From assembly GCF_014647795.1 (NCBI RefSeq), contig NZ_BMPW01000003.1, positions 372,001 to 436,000 on the forward strand: a stretch of 64,000 nt of DNA, written 5' to 3'. This document shows, piece by piece, positions 11,092 to 20,056 of this stretch. Source of the DNA: Actinoplanes campanulatus (GTDB taxonomy: Bacteria > Actinomycetota > Actinomycetes > Mycobacteriales > Micromonosporaceae). How positions within the stretch are numbered: the stretch's first letter is position 1; each line of letters starts with the position of its first letter. The notes beneath the pieces were generated by a model, which was given only the letters and a program-made list of their open reading frames with translations, was not told the origin of the DNA and ran no database searches. The position numbers and the translations under genes were made by a program.

Positions 11092-11742
11092 TCAGACGAG
11101 AAGGGCGGCCAGGAAGAGCGGGTCCACGCCGGTCAGCGTCGTGCGCAGATGCACCCCGTCGACCGGCTCGAGCTCCAGCTCCGCCGGGACCGCCAGCACC
11201 GCGGCCCCGGCCGCTCTGGCGCTGGTCACCCCGCTGTGCGAGTCCTCGATCGCGACGCACGACCCGATCGGCACGCCGAGCAGGTCGGCGGCGGTCCGGT
11301 ACGGCTCCGGGTCGGGTTTGGGCCGTTTCACCTCGTCCCCGCAGACGACGACGTCGAAGTTCTCCACACCGAGCGTCTTGAGGGCCACCTCGACCAGCTC
11401 CCGCCCGGTGGACGTGACGAGCGCCGTCGGGATGCCCGCGGCCCGCACCGCGAGCAGCAGCTCCATGGCGCCGGGCCGCCACACCAGGCCGTCCGCGAAC
11501 ATGTCCCGCACCCGCGCGGTGAGCCACGCCAGGTCCGGCGCCTCGGGCCGGTCCGGCTGGCCGATGTCGTCCCGGAAGATCCGCATGCTGTCCGCCGAGC
11601 TGGTGCCGACCATGGCGAGCCGGGCGGACTCGGAGAGCGTCCCTCCGGCGCGCGCGGCGAGCTCGGTCAGGGCGATGCCCCAGATCCGCTCGCTGTCGAC
11701 GAGCGTCCCGTCCATGTCGAAGAGCACCGCGGCAGGTTTCAC
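11092..11742 (-). CDS. HAD-superfamily phosphatase, beta-phosphoglucomutase/phosphoglycolate type
   Basis: A 216-residue soluble hydrolase of the HAD IA family. Motif I is FDMDGTLVDSE near residue 8 (nucleophile and acid Asp). Motif II is LVTSTGRE, motif III Lys is in KRPKPDPEPY, and motif IV is CVAIEDSHSGVTSA. The helical cap lies between residues 16 and 80, as in beta-phosphoglucomutase and phosphoglycolate phosphatase relatives; the substrate cannot be assigned. The start is a GTG (VKPAAVLFDMDG), chosen because family members begin just before motif I. It is convergent with the response regulator and lies downstream of the metallopeptidase gene on the same strand. Confidence 0.92.
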   Translation of the reverse strand: MKPAAVLFDMDGTLVDSERIWGIALTELAARAGGTLSESARLAMVGTSSADSMRIFRDDIGQPDRPEAPDLAWLTARVRDMFADGLVWRPGAMELLLAVRAAGIPTALVTSTGRELVEVALKTLGVENFDVVVCGDEVKRPKPDPEPYRTAADLLGVPIGSCVAIEDSHSGVTSARAAGAAVLAVPAELELEPVDGVHLRTTLTGVDPLFLAALLV

Positions 11743-11800
11743 CGGACCATTCTGGCCGGGCCCTCCGCCCCCTGCCGACCGGATGTGACGGAGCCGACCG

Positions 11801-12520
11801 TCACAGCCCGCACGCCTGCAGGGAGTTGTTGTAGCCGTTCGCGAACGACTGGAACCGCTGGGCCGGCGACCCGTGCGACCCGGGCGCGAACCACGGCTGA
11901 TCCGGGTCGTCGCCGACCGCCGCGAGCCCGTCGGACAGCTCCTTGGCGTCGTTGTCCTGCATGCTCAGCGCCTTCTGCCGGACCATGTCGCCGATGAACG
12001 CGCCGGACATGCAGTCGGCCTGCAGCTCCTGCTCGATGGTGAACTGCTTCCGGATGCCGAGGCGGTCCTGGATGCCGTGTGCGTACTCGTGGCCGAGCAG
12101 GTAGAACACGAACGCGTCGCCGATCTGCTGGAACGCGTCGAAGGCCCAGTTCACGTCGTACGCGATGAAGTCGCCGGCCGGGCAGTAGACGGCGTTGTTG
12201 AGCGGCAGCGGCTGCCCGGCGCACGCCACCTCGCCCTCCTGCTGGTAGGGCACCACCTGGCTGACCGGCTGGAAGGAGCCGCCGAGCCGCTGGCCCCAGT
12301 ACCGCTCGGCGACGACCTGGGAGGCCCGCATGTCCTTGGCGAACTCCTCGGGGGTGTCGGTGCCGTCCGGGTCCACCGAGCCGGTGACGTCGACGGTGGG
12401 CGCCGGGCCGGTCGGCTCGGGTCCGGGAGTGGGCGTGGTCGCCGGCAGGCAGGCCGCCAGCAGCACGGCCGCCGAGATCACGGCGAGAAGAGACATGAGC
12501 GGTACCGGCCGAACGCGCAT
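11801..12520 (-). CDS. Lipoprotein neutral zinc metallopeptidase
   Basis: A 239-residue secreted lipoprotein. It has an N-terminal hydrophobic signal with lipobox LLAAC (Cys24), then a Pro/Thr-rich linker of about 30 residues. The catalytic domain contains the zinc motif HEYAH (about 144-148) and a downstream Glu-rich helix EQELQADCMSGAF that supplies the third ligand. These are the features of the putative neutral zinc metallopeptidase family (YpfJ-like), whose substrates are unknown. The ATG follows GGAGGACCAC. It is divergent from the ABC exporter genes across 187 bases containing a short inverted repeat, so the two units may share regulation. Confidence 0.9.
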   Translation of the reverse strand: MRVRPVPLMSLLAVISAAVLLAACLPATTPTPGPEPTGPAPTVDVTGSVDPDGTDTPEEFAKDMRASQVVAERYWGQRLGGSFQPVSQVVPYQQEGEVACAGQPLPLNNAVYCPAGDFIAYDVNWAFDAFQQIGDAFVFYLLGHEYAHGIQDRLGIRKQFTIEQELQADCMSGAFIGDMVRQKALSMQDNDAKELSDGLAAVGDDPDQPWFAPGSHGSPAQRFQSFANGYNNSLQACGL

Positions 12521-12567
12521 GTGGTCCTCCAGAGCGGGGCGGTGTTTCCACGTTAGACCCGGTCCGC

Positions 12568-12585
12568 CTCAGGGGCTTCCCTGAG
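12568..12585. promoter_or_regulatory. Inverted repeat in a divergent promoter region
   Basis: CTCAGGG-gctt-CCCTGAG lies between the divergently read metallopeptidase and ABC exporter genes. Size and position suit an operator for a dimeric regulator, but no regulator gene is adjacent. A related half-site (CCCTGGG) follows 5 bases later. Confidence 0.4.
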
Positions 12586-12707
12586 AGTTCCCTGGGTGCC
12601 TCCCCGAGGGAAATCTCCCCCCGCCCTACCCCCGCAGGGGGACGCCGGGGGCGGTTTCCGCCGCAACACTGGGCCGGACACGAACGAATTCCACAGGGGG
12701 AGACACG

Positions 12708-13478
12708 GTGGTGGCACCGACGAATGCCGGCGGGCCGGTGGCGGCGCGAGCGGACGCGATCTGGAAGGTGTACGGCTCGGGCGAGGCCCGGGTGGCGGCG
12801 CTGCGGGGGGTCAGCGTGGAGTTCGGCAAGGGCCGCTTCACCGCGATCATGGGCCCGTCCGGCAGCGGCAAGTCCACGCTCATGCACTGCCTCGCCGGAC
12901 TCGACACGGTGGACGAGGGCACCGTGCACGTCGGCGGCACCGAGATCAGCCGGCTGAACGACAAGGCGCTGACCCGCCTGCGGCGGGACCGGATCGGCTT
13001 CATCTTCCAGCAGTTCAACCTGCTGCCGACGCTGAGCGCCGCGGAGAACATCCGGCTGCCGCTGGACATCGCCGGGCGCAAGGCCGATCCGCAGTGGTGG
13101 GACACGGTGATCAACACGGTGGGGCTGAGCGACCGGCTCGGGCACCGGCCCAGCCAGCTCTCCGGCGGCCAGCAGCAGCGGGTGGCGTGCGCGCGGGCCC
13201 TGGTGGGCCGCCCCGACGTGATCTTCGCGGACGAGCCGACCGGCAACCTGGACTCCCGTTCCGGCGCCGAGGTGCTGTCGTTCCTGCGGTCCAGCGTGCG
13301 CGAGCACGGTCAGACCATCGTGATGGTCACCCACGACCCGGTGGCGGCGAGCTATGCCGACCGGGTGGTGTTCCTCGCCGACGGCGCGATCGTCGACGAG
13401 CTGGCCGGACCGACCGCCGAGTCGGTGCTGGACACCATGAAGAAGCTCGACGGCAAGAACGACCCGGTGATGCTCTGA
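12708..13478 (+). CDS. ABC exporter ATP-binding subunit, MacB/LolD type
   Basis: A 256-residue ATPase that powers the permease coded directly after it. Walker A is GPSGSGKST at residues 49-57, the Q-loop segment is [20 protein letters not shown], the signature is LSGGQQQR near 150, and Walker B is [16 protein letters not shown] followed by the switch His in MVTHDP. All motifs are intact. The [12 protein letters not shown] segment is characteristic of the LolD/MacB subfamily, which drives mechanotransmission-type exporters and not classical importers. The GTG start follows CAGGGGGAGACACG. Its TGA overlaps the permease ATG (ATGA), indicating translational coupling. Confidence 0.95.
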   Translation: MVAPTNAGGPVAARADAIWKVYGSGEARVAALRGVSVEFGKGRFTAIMGPSGSGKSTLMHCLAGLDTVDEGTVHVGGTEISRLNDKALTRLRRDRIGFIFQQFNLLPTLSAAENIRLPLDIAGRKADPQWWDTVINTVGLSDRLGHRPSQLSGGQQQRVACARALVGRPDVIFADEPTGNLDSRSGAEVLSFLRSSVREHGQTIVMVTHDPVAASYADRVVFLADGAIVDELAGPTAESVLDTMKKLDGKNDPVML

Positions 13479-16012
13479 TGTTGCGCGCCACGCTGAAGAG
13501 CCTGCTCGCCCGCAAGCTGCGACTGGTCCTGTCCGGTCTGGCCGTGCTGCTCGGCGTGATGTTCGTGTCGGGCGCCCTGGTGCTCACCGACACCCTCAAC
13601 CGCACCTTCGACTCGATCTTCTCGGAGGCCTTCGCCACGACGGACGTCTCGGTCACCGCGAAACCCAAGGTCGAGGTCTCCGAGATGGAGGGTGAGGAGG
13701 TCGCCGCGCCGCTTCCGGCCTCGGTGGTGGAGACCATCAAGACCCAGGAGGGGGTCCGGTCGGCGACCGGCCGCGTCGACGCGGACGGGGCCCGGGTGAT
13801 CGCCTCGGACGGCAAGGTGCTCACCTCGTTCGGGCCGCCGCGGATCGGCTCCAACTGGACCGGCACCGACGAGATCATGGAGATGCGCGCCGGCCGCGGC
13901 CCGGAGGCCCCCGGCGAGATCGCCATGAACGCGACCACCGCCGAGCTCGCCGGCTTCACCGTCGGGGACCGTGTCTCGGTGCTCACCCAGCAGCCGAAAC
14001 GGGAGTTCACCCTGGTCGGCGTCTGGGGCTACACCGGCGGACGGGACAGCATCAGCGGTGTCCAGGAGGTCGCCTTCACCACGCCGGTGGCACAGGAGCT
14101 GATGCTCGGTGAGAAGGACGTGTTCACCTCGGTGACCGTCCGCACCGCCGACGGCGTCACCCCGGAGCAGTTGCGCGACCGGATCGCCCCGGTGCTCGGC
14201 GCCGGCTACGAGGTGAAGACCGGTGAGCAACTCGCCGAGGACAACTCCTCGAGCCTCAAGGAGGGCATGGGCTTCTTCAACCAGATCCTGCTGGGCTTCG
14301 CCGGGATCGCGCTGTTCGTCGGCATCTTCCTGATCCTCAACACGTTCTCGATCGTGGTGGCCCAGCGCACCCGGGAGCTGGCCCTGCTCCGGGCGATCGG
14401 CGCCAGCCGCCGCCAGGTGATCAACTCGGTGCTGGTGGAGGCCGTGGTGGTCGGCGTGATCGCCTCGGTCCTCGGCCTGGCCGCCGGGGTCGGGGCGGGC
14501 GCCGGGCTGGGCGCGCTGTTCAGTGGCATGAGCGGCGGCATGCACCTGGCCCCGATCGGGGTGCCGCTGTCCGCGGTGATCAGCTCGTTCACGGTCGGCA
14601 TCCTGGTCACCGTGGTCGCCGCGGTGCTGCCCGCGCTGCGCGCCTCGCGGATCTCGCCGGTCGCCGCGATGCAGGACGTCGCCACCCCGGACCGGCCGCT
14701 CACCAAGCTGACCGTGGCCGGCACCGTGGTGACCGCGGCCGGGGCGGCGGCTCTGGGCACCGGGCTGTTCGCCGACTCCGGCGACGCCACGCTGTACCTG
14801 ATCCTCGGCGGTGTGCTGGTCACCTTCATCGGTGTCGCCCTGCTCACCCCGCTGATCGCCCGCCCGGTGGTGTCCCTGCTGGGCCGGCTGTTCTCCTGGT
14901 CGGTGCCGGGGCGGCTGGGCCGGCTCAACTCGGGCCGCAACCCGCGCCGCACCGCGATCACGGCGGCCGCCCTGATGGTCGGCATCGCCCTGGTCACCGG
15001 TGTGACCGTGGTGATGGACTCGGCGAAGAGCAGTCTCAAGGCCGAGGCGGCCCGGATCCTCAAGGCCCAGATCATGATCAGTGGTGATCAGGGCGGGCCG
15101 CGGCCGCCGACGTACGATCCGGCCGTCCTGGACAAGGCCGCGCAGATCCCCGGGGTGCGGGCGGCCGCCGGCCTCTACAACGACCTGGTGGCGATCGGCG
15201 ACGACCGGACGTACGTGGCCGCGACCGAGGACCTCTCCCGGATGGCGGAGGCCTACGGCACCACCGCCGCGAAGCTCGGCCCCGCCGAGATCGCGGTGAG
15301 CGAACCGGAGGCCACCGAGCGCGGCTGGCAGATCGGCTCGACCGCGACGATCCAGACGTCGAAGGGTGAACCCCTGACGTACACGGTGGCGCACGTCTTC
15401 GGAGAGAACGCGCTGCCCGGCAGCATCATCCTGCCGGCCGAGGCGATCAAGGGCTTCGGCATCAGCCAGCCGGTCCTCGGATTCATCCGCCTGGACGACG
15501 GTGTCGCGGTGTCGTCGGTGCTGCCGCAGGTGAAGGCCCTGGTCGCGGACAGTCCCGAGGTGACCGCCACCGACCAGCAGACCTTCGTCGACGATCAGGC
15601 CGCGGTCTTCGACCAGATCATCACGATGATCCAGATCCTGCTGGGCCTGGCCATCCTGATCGCGGTCCTGGGCGTGGTCAACACCCTGGCCCTGTCCGTC
15701 CTGGAGCGCACCCGCGAACTGGGGCTGCTCCGCGCCGTCGGCCTGGGCCGCGCCCAGACCATGCGCATGATCACCGTCGAGGCCGTGGTGATCGCCGTCT
15801 TCGGCGCCCTCCTCGGCGTGGCGGTCGGCGCCGGCATGGGCAGCGCGGTGGCCCGTGCCCTGGAGAACGACGGCATCACCGAGATCGTCCTCCCCTGGGC
15901 CCGCATGGGCACCTACCTGGTCCTGGCCGCCCTGGTCGGCGTCTTCGCCGCCGTCCTCCCGGCGATCCGGGCCGCCCGCCTCAACGTCCTGGGCGCCATC
16001 GCCCACGACTGA
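13478..16012 (+). CDS. ABC exporter permease with two FtsX domains
   Basis: An 844-residue membrane protein. The first transmembrane segment (LVLSGLAVLLGVMFVSGALVL) is followed by a large extracytoplasmic MacB-PCD-like domain (about residues 45-255). Then come three helices of FtsX domain 1 (LLRAIGASRRQVINSVLVEA), a short paired segment near 410-480, a second extracytoplasmic domain, and FtsX domain 2 (LLRAVGLGRAQTMRMITVEA) at the C-terminus. The duplicated layout is usual for actinobacterial homologues. Cargo is unknown; relatives export antimicrobial peptides, lipids or lipoproteins, or act in resistance. The ATG overlaps the ATPase stop codon. Confidence 0.93.
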   Translation: MLRATLKSLLARKLRLVLSGLAVLLGVMFVSGALVLTDTLNRTFDSIFSEAFATTDVSVTAKPKVEVSEMEGEEVAAPLPASVVETIKTQEGVRSATGRVDADGARVIASDGKVLTSFGPPRIGSNWTGTDEIMEMRAGRGPEAPGEIAMNATTAELAGFTVGDRVSVLTQQPKREFTLVGVWGYTGGRDSISGVQEVAFTTPVAQELMLGEKDVFTSVTVRTADGVTPEQLRDRIAPVLGAGYEVKTGEQLAEDNSSSLKEGMGFFNQILLGFAGIALFVGIFLILNTFSIVVAQRTRELALLRAIGASRRQVINSVLVEAVVVGVIASVLGLAAGVGAGAGLGALFSGMSGGMHLAPIGVPLSAVISSFTVGILVTVVAAVLPALRASRISPVAAMQDVATPDRPLTKLTVAGTVVTAAGAAALGTGLFADSGDATLYLILGGVLVTFIGVALLTPLIARPVVSLLGRLFSWSVPGRLGRLNSGRNPRRTAITAAALMVGIALVTGVTVVMDSAKSSLKAEAARILKAQIMISGDQGGPRPPTYDPAVLDKAAQIPGVRAAAGLYNDLVAIGDDRTYVAATEDLSRMAEAYGTTAAKLGPAEIAVSEPEATERGWQIGSTATIQTSKGEPLTYTVAHVFGENALPGSIILPAEAIKGFGISQPVLGFIRLDDGVAVSSVLPQVKALVADSPEVTATDQQTFVDDQAAVFDQIITMIQILLGLAILIAVLGVVNTLALSVLERTRELGLLRAVGLGRAQTMRMITVEAVVIAVFGALLGVAVGAGMGSAVARALENDGITEIVLPWARMGTYLVLAALVGVFAAVLPAIRAARLNVLGAIAHD

Positions 16013-16244
16013 CCATCGGCGAACAACCCGCGCCCACCCCGGGCGCACGAGTCGGCCCCGGCCCCGTGCCGGGGCCGCCCCGTTCCCGGAACACGTCCGC
16101 CCCTCCCCGGACCAGCCGGACCACCGATCTTCGCCCGGCGGCGCCTCGCGGGCGGGACCACGCACGGGCATCGCGGTGCGCTACGGGACGTTCTGGATGT
16201 GGTTGGGGACGCTTCACCCCGTACCGGATAAGGGTTTCGGCCTG

Positions 16245-16799
16245 TCAGACCTTGCTGGGCAGGCGGCGGTGGAGTTCGGCGAGCATGACCTCCGGGCCGG
16301 GGGACATCAGGCCCACGTCGATGACGTAGGCGAACTCGCCGCCCCGGCGCCGGACCCGCGGAGGGCCGCCCTTGCCGGGCAGTCGGGTGGCGTAGTTCTC
16401 GCTGATCGGCGTGATCACCAGCTCGGTGAACGGGCCACGGCCGTGCAGGGCCACGGCGGCGATCCCGGACCAGGGCAGATGGACCGGCTGCCGGCTGGTG
16501 GCGGCGAAGTCGATCCCGTGCACCGAGGTGTGCAGCCAGCCCAGCCGCCGCCAGACGACCAGCATGAGCACGGCGGCCACCGCGGCCGGGACGATCAGGC
16601 TGGCCTCGACGAAGATGACGATGTGCGACGCGTCCGGACGGTATCCGGCGGCCATCCGCACGCCGAGCGTGATCAGCAGCAACGGCAGCCAGGCGGCGGC
16701 CAGCACCCACAGGGCGGTCACGTAGAACATCCCGCGCGCCTGGAGGAACCTGACGGTGTCGTCGGTGGGCCCGAGCACCTGATCCAGGTGATCTGTCAT
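16245..16799 (-). CDS. Small membrane protein of unknown function, possible PH-like domain
   Basis: A 184-residue protein with two transmembrane helices in the N-terminal half (residues about 24-46 and 62-84). A cytoplasmic beta-rich part follows (TSVHGIDFAATSRQPVHLPWSGIAAVAL), whose pattern resembles bacterial PH-like domains (strand, strand, IPW-SGIA-V). I infer that resemblance from the pattern only. It ends 7 bases into the gap before the CDP-alcohol phosphotransferase? No overlap occurs: its ATG lies 8 bases before the stop codon of that upstream-read gene, so both probably belong to one transcript. Function unknown. Confidence 0.75.
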   Translation of the reverse strand: MTDHLDQVLGPTDDTVRFLQARGMFYVTALWVLAAAWLPLLLITLGVRMAAGYRPDASHIVIFVEASLIVPAAVAAVLMLVVWRRLGWLHTSVHGIDFAATSRQPVHLPWSGIAAVALHGRGPFTELVITPISENYATRLPGKGGPPRVRRRGGEFAYVIDVGLMSPGPEVMLAELHRRLPSKV

Positions 16800-16806
16800 A
16801 TGACGA

Positions 16807-17577
16807 TTATGTTCGGATAAGTGCTTCCTTTTCGGCGGAATAGGTACGGGTGGTCAGCCACAGCTTGTAGATGAGCAGCAGCTCGAACGCGGTCAGCAGA
16901 ACCGCCGCGACCACGGTGAACGGCACGACGAGGCCGGTCAGCGGGCCGAGCACGAAGACGAACATCATGAACTCGATGCCGCTGAACACGTGGGCCCGGA
17001 TCCGGTGTGCCAGCAGGAACCCGCGCGCCCGGCCGAACAGCCCGAACCGGGCCCGGAAGTCGCCGTGCACGTCGGCCGGCTCCGGGCCGTCGCCGCGCAT
17101 CAGCTCCCTGATCTTCCCCATCTGGAGCGCGTTCAGGTAGCGGAACAGATCGAGGAAGATCACCAGCCCGGCCAGCCCGATCCAGAGCGGGTCGCCGGTA
17201 CGCTGCCACTGCCCGCCGAACAGCCCGAGCGCGCAGATCACCACGCGCAGCCGGTCGAAGATGTAGTCCAGCCAGACGCCGAACACCGAACCGGTCCCGT
17301 TCAGCCGGGCGATCTTGCCGTCCAGGCAGTCGATCAGGAACGCCACGTGGAACAGCAGCGCCCCGGCGATCAGCCACCCGGCCCAGAAACACGCGGCGGC
17401 GCCCAGCCCGACACCGAACGCCAGGAGGCTGAGCCGGTTCGGCGTCACCCACCGCCAGGGCGCGATCAACCGCACCACGTGCACCGCCACCGGATCGACG
17501 AGCCACACCGTCCACCAGGAGTCCCGCCGCTTGTAGGTGCGCTCCCGGATCTCGTCGACCGTCAATCGGGGGGTCAT
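16807..17577 (-). CDS. CDP-alcohol phosphotransferase family protein
   Basis: A 256-residue integral membrane enzyme that transfers a phospho-substituted head group from a CDP-alcohol (CDP-diacylglycerol or similar) onto an alcohol acceptor. The full signature DG-x2-AR-x8-G-x3-D-x3-D is present (DGKIARLNGTG followed by GVWLDYIFD, about residues 83-105), with all four metal-binding Asp residues. It has about five or six transmembrane helices. An N-terminal amphipathic stretch (TVDEIRERTYKRRDSWW) is found in a subgroup whose acceptor is unknown, so I do not name it PgsA or PssA. The ATG at MTPRLTVDE is preferred because the upstream alternative adds nine atypical residues. Confidence 0.9.
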   Translation of the reverse strand: MTPRLTVDEIRERTYKRRDSWWTVWLVDPVAVHVVRLIAPWRWVTPNRLSLLAFGVGLGAAACFWAGWLIAGALLFHVAFLIDCLDGKIARLNGTGSVFGVWLDYIFDRLRVVICALGLFGGQWQRTGDPLWIGLAGLVIFLDLFRYLNALQMGKIRELMRGDGPEPADVHGDFRARFGLFGRARGFLLAHRIRAHVFSGIEFMMFVFVLGPLTGLVVPFTVVAAVLLTAFELLLIYKLWLTTRTYSAEKEALIRT

Positions 17578-17684
17578 GCGGGCGACATTACCGCTAGTGA
17601 GCAAGGTCGATACAGATCGTCACTCCTGAGGTGCCCGGCGCGGCCATCGGGTACGCACCGCCGCGCGCACGTAGGCTGTTCCCC

Positions 17685-18554
17685 ATGAGTGAGTTCGACG
17701 GCCTCCCCATCCTCCGTTCTCCCGTGGCCATCGCCGCCTTCGAGGGCTGGAACGACGCCGCGGACGCTTCGACCGCGGCCGTCGAACACCTCGAGCAGGT
17801 GTGGGAGGCGCGCGAGGTCACCAGCATCGACCCGGAGGACTTCTACGACTTCCAGGTCAGCCGTCCGACGATCACCATGGCGGAGGGTGAGACCCGCAAG
17901 ATCGAGTGGCCGACCACCCGGTTCACGGTGGCCAGCCCGCCCGGCGCCGACCGGGACGTGGTGCTCATCCGGGGCATCGAGCCGAGCATGCGGTGGCGGA
18001 CGTTCTGCGAGTCGGTCCTGGAGATCTGCCACAGCCTCGAGGTGAACCGGATCGTCCTGCTCGGGGCGCTGCTGGCCGACGTGCCGTACACCCGGCCCCT
18101 GCCGATCAGCGGCACCGCCAGCGACCGCGAGACCGCCGAGAAGTACAAGGTCGTCCCCACCCGCTACGACGGCCCGACCGGCATCGTCGGCGTGCTCCAG
18201 GAGGCGGCCAGCCGCGCCGAGCTGGACGCGCTGTCGTTCTGGGTGCACGTCCCGCACTACGCGAACAACCCGCCCTGCCCGAAGGCCACGCTGTCGCTGC
18301 TCAGCCGGATCGAGGACGTCCTCGACCTGCCGGTGCCGATGGCCGACCTGGCCGAGCAGGCCGACGACTGGGAGAAGAAGGTCCGCGCCGCCGCCGAGCA
18401 GGACTCCGAACTCGGGGAGTACGTGCGGGAGCTGGAGGAGCGGGTCGGCGACGCCGGGATCCAGCCGCTCACCGGCGACGAGATCGCCAGCGAGTTCGAG
18501 AAGTACCTGCGCCGGCGCGGCGGTTCGGCCGGCCCCACCGCCGGCTCCTGGTGA
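17685..18554 (+). CDS. PAC2-family protein (proteasome assembly chaperone 2-like fold)
   Basis: A 289-residue soluble protein of the PAC2 family, formerly DUF75. Conserved stretches are IAAFEGWNDAADASTAAVEHL, SRPTITM and VVLIRGIEPSMRWRTFCESVL. The central glycine-rich strand VNRIVLLGALLADVPYTRP is also present. The family shares a fold with the eukaryotic proteasome assembly chaperone 2, but a chaperone role in bacteria is not established. In mycobacteria a homologue lies in the wider proteasome region, and here it is 12 kb from arc. The C-terminal 90 residues are acidic and helical (DDWEKKVRAAAEQDSELGEYVRELEERVG). The ATG is at MSEFDGLPIL. Confidence 0.9.
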   Translation: MSEFDGLPILRSPVAIAAFEGWNDAADASTAAVEHLEQVWEAREVTSIDPEDFYDFQVSRPTITMAEGETRKIEWPTTRFTVASPPGADRDVVLIRGIEPSMRWRTFCESVLEICHSLEVNRIVLLGALLADVPYTRPLPISGTASDRETAEKYKVVPTRYDGPTGIVGVLQEAASRAELDALSFWVHVPHYANNPPCPKATLSLLSRIEDVLDLPVPMADLAEQADDWEKKVRAAAEQDSELGEYVRELEERVGDAGIQPLTGDEIASEFEKYLRRRGGSAGPTAGSW

Positions 18555-18560
18555 GACGCC

Positions 18561-18596
18561 GACGGCGGGTGACCCCGATCGGGGTCACCCGCCGTC
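18561..18596. terminator. Bidirectional hairpin between PAC2 and DUF397 genes
   Basis: A perfect 16-bp stem (GACGGCGGGTGACCCC with loop GATC) lies between convergent genes, 6 bases after one stop codon and 14 after the other. It should end both transcripts. Confidence 0.85.
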
Positions 18597-18610
18597 ACGG
18601 AAGACGAATA

Positions 18611-18802
18611 TCAGGACGACTTCTCGTAGGAGAGAACGAGATCCTGGAAACCACTCCACTCCGCCTGAGTGAAGACCAGCGGCGGCTGACCGGGATTCTT
18701 GCTGTCCCGCAATCTGATGGTGCCATCAATCTGAGCAACCTCGATGCACCCGGAAGTCGCACAGAACGAACTGCGCTGCCACGCCATTGTGGTGTCTTTC
18801 AT
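18611..18802 (-). CDS. DUF397 protein
   Basis: A 63-residue protein with the DUF397 pattern: WQRSSFCATSGCIEVA at the start, then IRLRDSKNPGQPPLVFTQAEW and a C-terminal helix. In actinomycetes such genes nearly always accompany an XRE/DUF5753 regulator, as here (20 bases downstream of it in the direction of transcription). The pairing is widespread and has been linked to development and secondary metabolism, but the biochemical role of the small protein is unsettled; it may be a ligand or antagonist of its partner. AGAAAGGTGCGAG precedes the chosen ATG. Confidence 0.93.
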   Translation of the reverse strand: MKDTTMAWQRSSFCATSGCIEVAQIDGTIRLRDSKNPGQPPLVFTQAEWSGFQDLVLSYEKSS

Positions 18803-18822
18803 CTCGCACCTTTCTGGACATG

Positions 18823-19746
18823 TCAGGACCCCTTGTCCTGATCCCCGCCGGGCGCTCGGGCTATACGTGCGCGCAGGTCATAGGCCCGCGCTAGGATGAG
18901 TGCCCGGCTCGCATCCTCGTCGAGCGACTGTTTCCAGAAACGCTCGAAGACATCCATGTGGAAATTTACCTCCGGCGCGTCCTCTACCATTTCGTCCCGC
19001 GTGTAGGACTCTCTATAGAGAACCGCGTCATCGGGCGGGTCGTCCCCGAGATGGATCACCGCGAATGCGCCGAACATGCCCATCACCGCCCCGTCGTCCA
19101 TCGGGAGCACGCGGACATGGACGTTCGGCCGGGAGGCGGAGGCGGCGAGATCGTCGAACTGGTCGGCGGTCGTCGACATCCCGCCCACCATCCGCCACAG
19201 AGCGGACTCGTCGAAGAGGAGGCGGTACTCCGGCGCGCCGTCCTGCTCGATCACCCGCCGGCGGCGGTCCAGCCGCACCTCCCGGCGGACCCGGCGCTGA
19301 TCGTCGCTGAGATTGGCGCCGTACCACGCCAGGGTCGCCTCGGCGGTGGCCGGCGTCTGGAGATGCCCCGGCACCATGGTCGGCTGGTACTCCCGGATGG
19401 AGGTCGCCGCCATCTCGAACTGCATCAGCTGGAGCAGACCGGGCGGGAGGTGGTCACGGTGCTCGGGCGCCGTCCAGTACCGCTCGCGACGGGCGGTCCG
19501 CGCCTCCTCCGCCAGGTCGGCGATCCGGACCTCGTCGGTCACCTGGTACACGGTGAGGGCGGCGCGCAGATCGGTGGGCGAGACGGTCACCTCACCCAGC
19601 TCGATCCGCTGCAGTTTGGACAGCGACCAGCCGAGCTTCTTGGCGACCTCGGTCTGACTGAGCCCGGTGCGCTCACGGGCCGCGCGCAATGCCAGGCGCA
19701 CCCGCCGCCTCGAGACAGCGGGCAGGTCGTCGCGCGCAGCCGACAT
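18823..19746 (-). CDS. XRE-family regulator with DUF5753 (Scr1-type) domain
   Basis: A 307-residue DNA-binding protein. The helix-turn-helix lies at residues 15-65 (LRAARERTGLSQTEVAKKLGWSLSKLQRIE), and the remaining 220 residues form the DUF5753 domain (PGLLQLMQFEMAATSIREYQP, RLLFDESALWRMVGG, NVHVRVLPMDDGAVMGMFGAF). It is one of the many XRE/DUF397 regulator pairs of actinomycetes and probably controls its own promoter region upstream. It reads leftward into the DUF397 gene and is divergent from the GntR gene. Target genes cannot be named from sequence. Confidence 0.93.
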   Translation of the reverse strand: MSAARDDLPAVSRRRVRLALRAARERTGLSQTEVAKKLGWSLSKLQRIELGEVTVSPTDLRAALTVYQVTDEVRIADLAEEARTARRERYWTAPEHRDHLPPGLLQLMQFEMAATSIREYQPTMVPGHLQTPATAEATLAWYGANLSDDQRRVRREVRLDRRRRVIEQDGAPEYRLLFDESALWRMVGGMSTTADQFDDLAASASRPNVHVRVLPMDDGAVMGMFGAFAVIHLGDDPPDDAVLYRESYTRDEMVEDAPEVNFHMDVFERFWKQSLDEDASRALILARAYDLRARIARAPGGDQDKGS

Positions 19747-19866
19747 CCAGCCTCACCAAACGCTTGAATCGTCGCGAATCGACCGAAACTGCGACCTGGC
19801 ATTCTGCCGTGTCGCTCACGGCTTGCCGAAGGATACCCCAAGGACCCGTCCCGGGGAGAAAGGCCG

Positions 19867-19898
19867 GGGCGGCACCCAGTTGCCGCTGGGTGCCGCCC
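19867..19898. terminator. Orphan terminator-like hairpin
   Basis: GGGCGGCACCCAG, loop TTGCCG, then the exact complement: a 13-bp perfect stem. It lies between two divergent genes, where no terminator is needed, so it may end a short unannotated RNA or act in a leader. Confidence 0.5.
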
Positions 19899-20056
19899 GT
19901 CCACCGACCCGTCCTTAACGTGCACTCAGTATGGGGTCCAACCGCCCGTGTCCGCCAGACCTCTGACAGCCATATAGCTGATAGCCGAATTCACTCATGG
20001 TTTCATGCGGCGAAGGTCGGCGCGTCGCATGACGCCGCCACCACCGGTGGCGCATC

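Noticed and set aside
13352-16171. A long minus-strand reading frame opposite the ABC permease
   Set aside because: It has His/Asp/Gln-rich nonsense composition typical of antisense frames in high-GC DNA and overlaps a well-supported permease.
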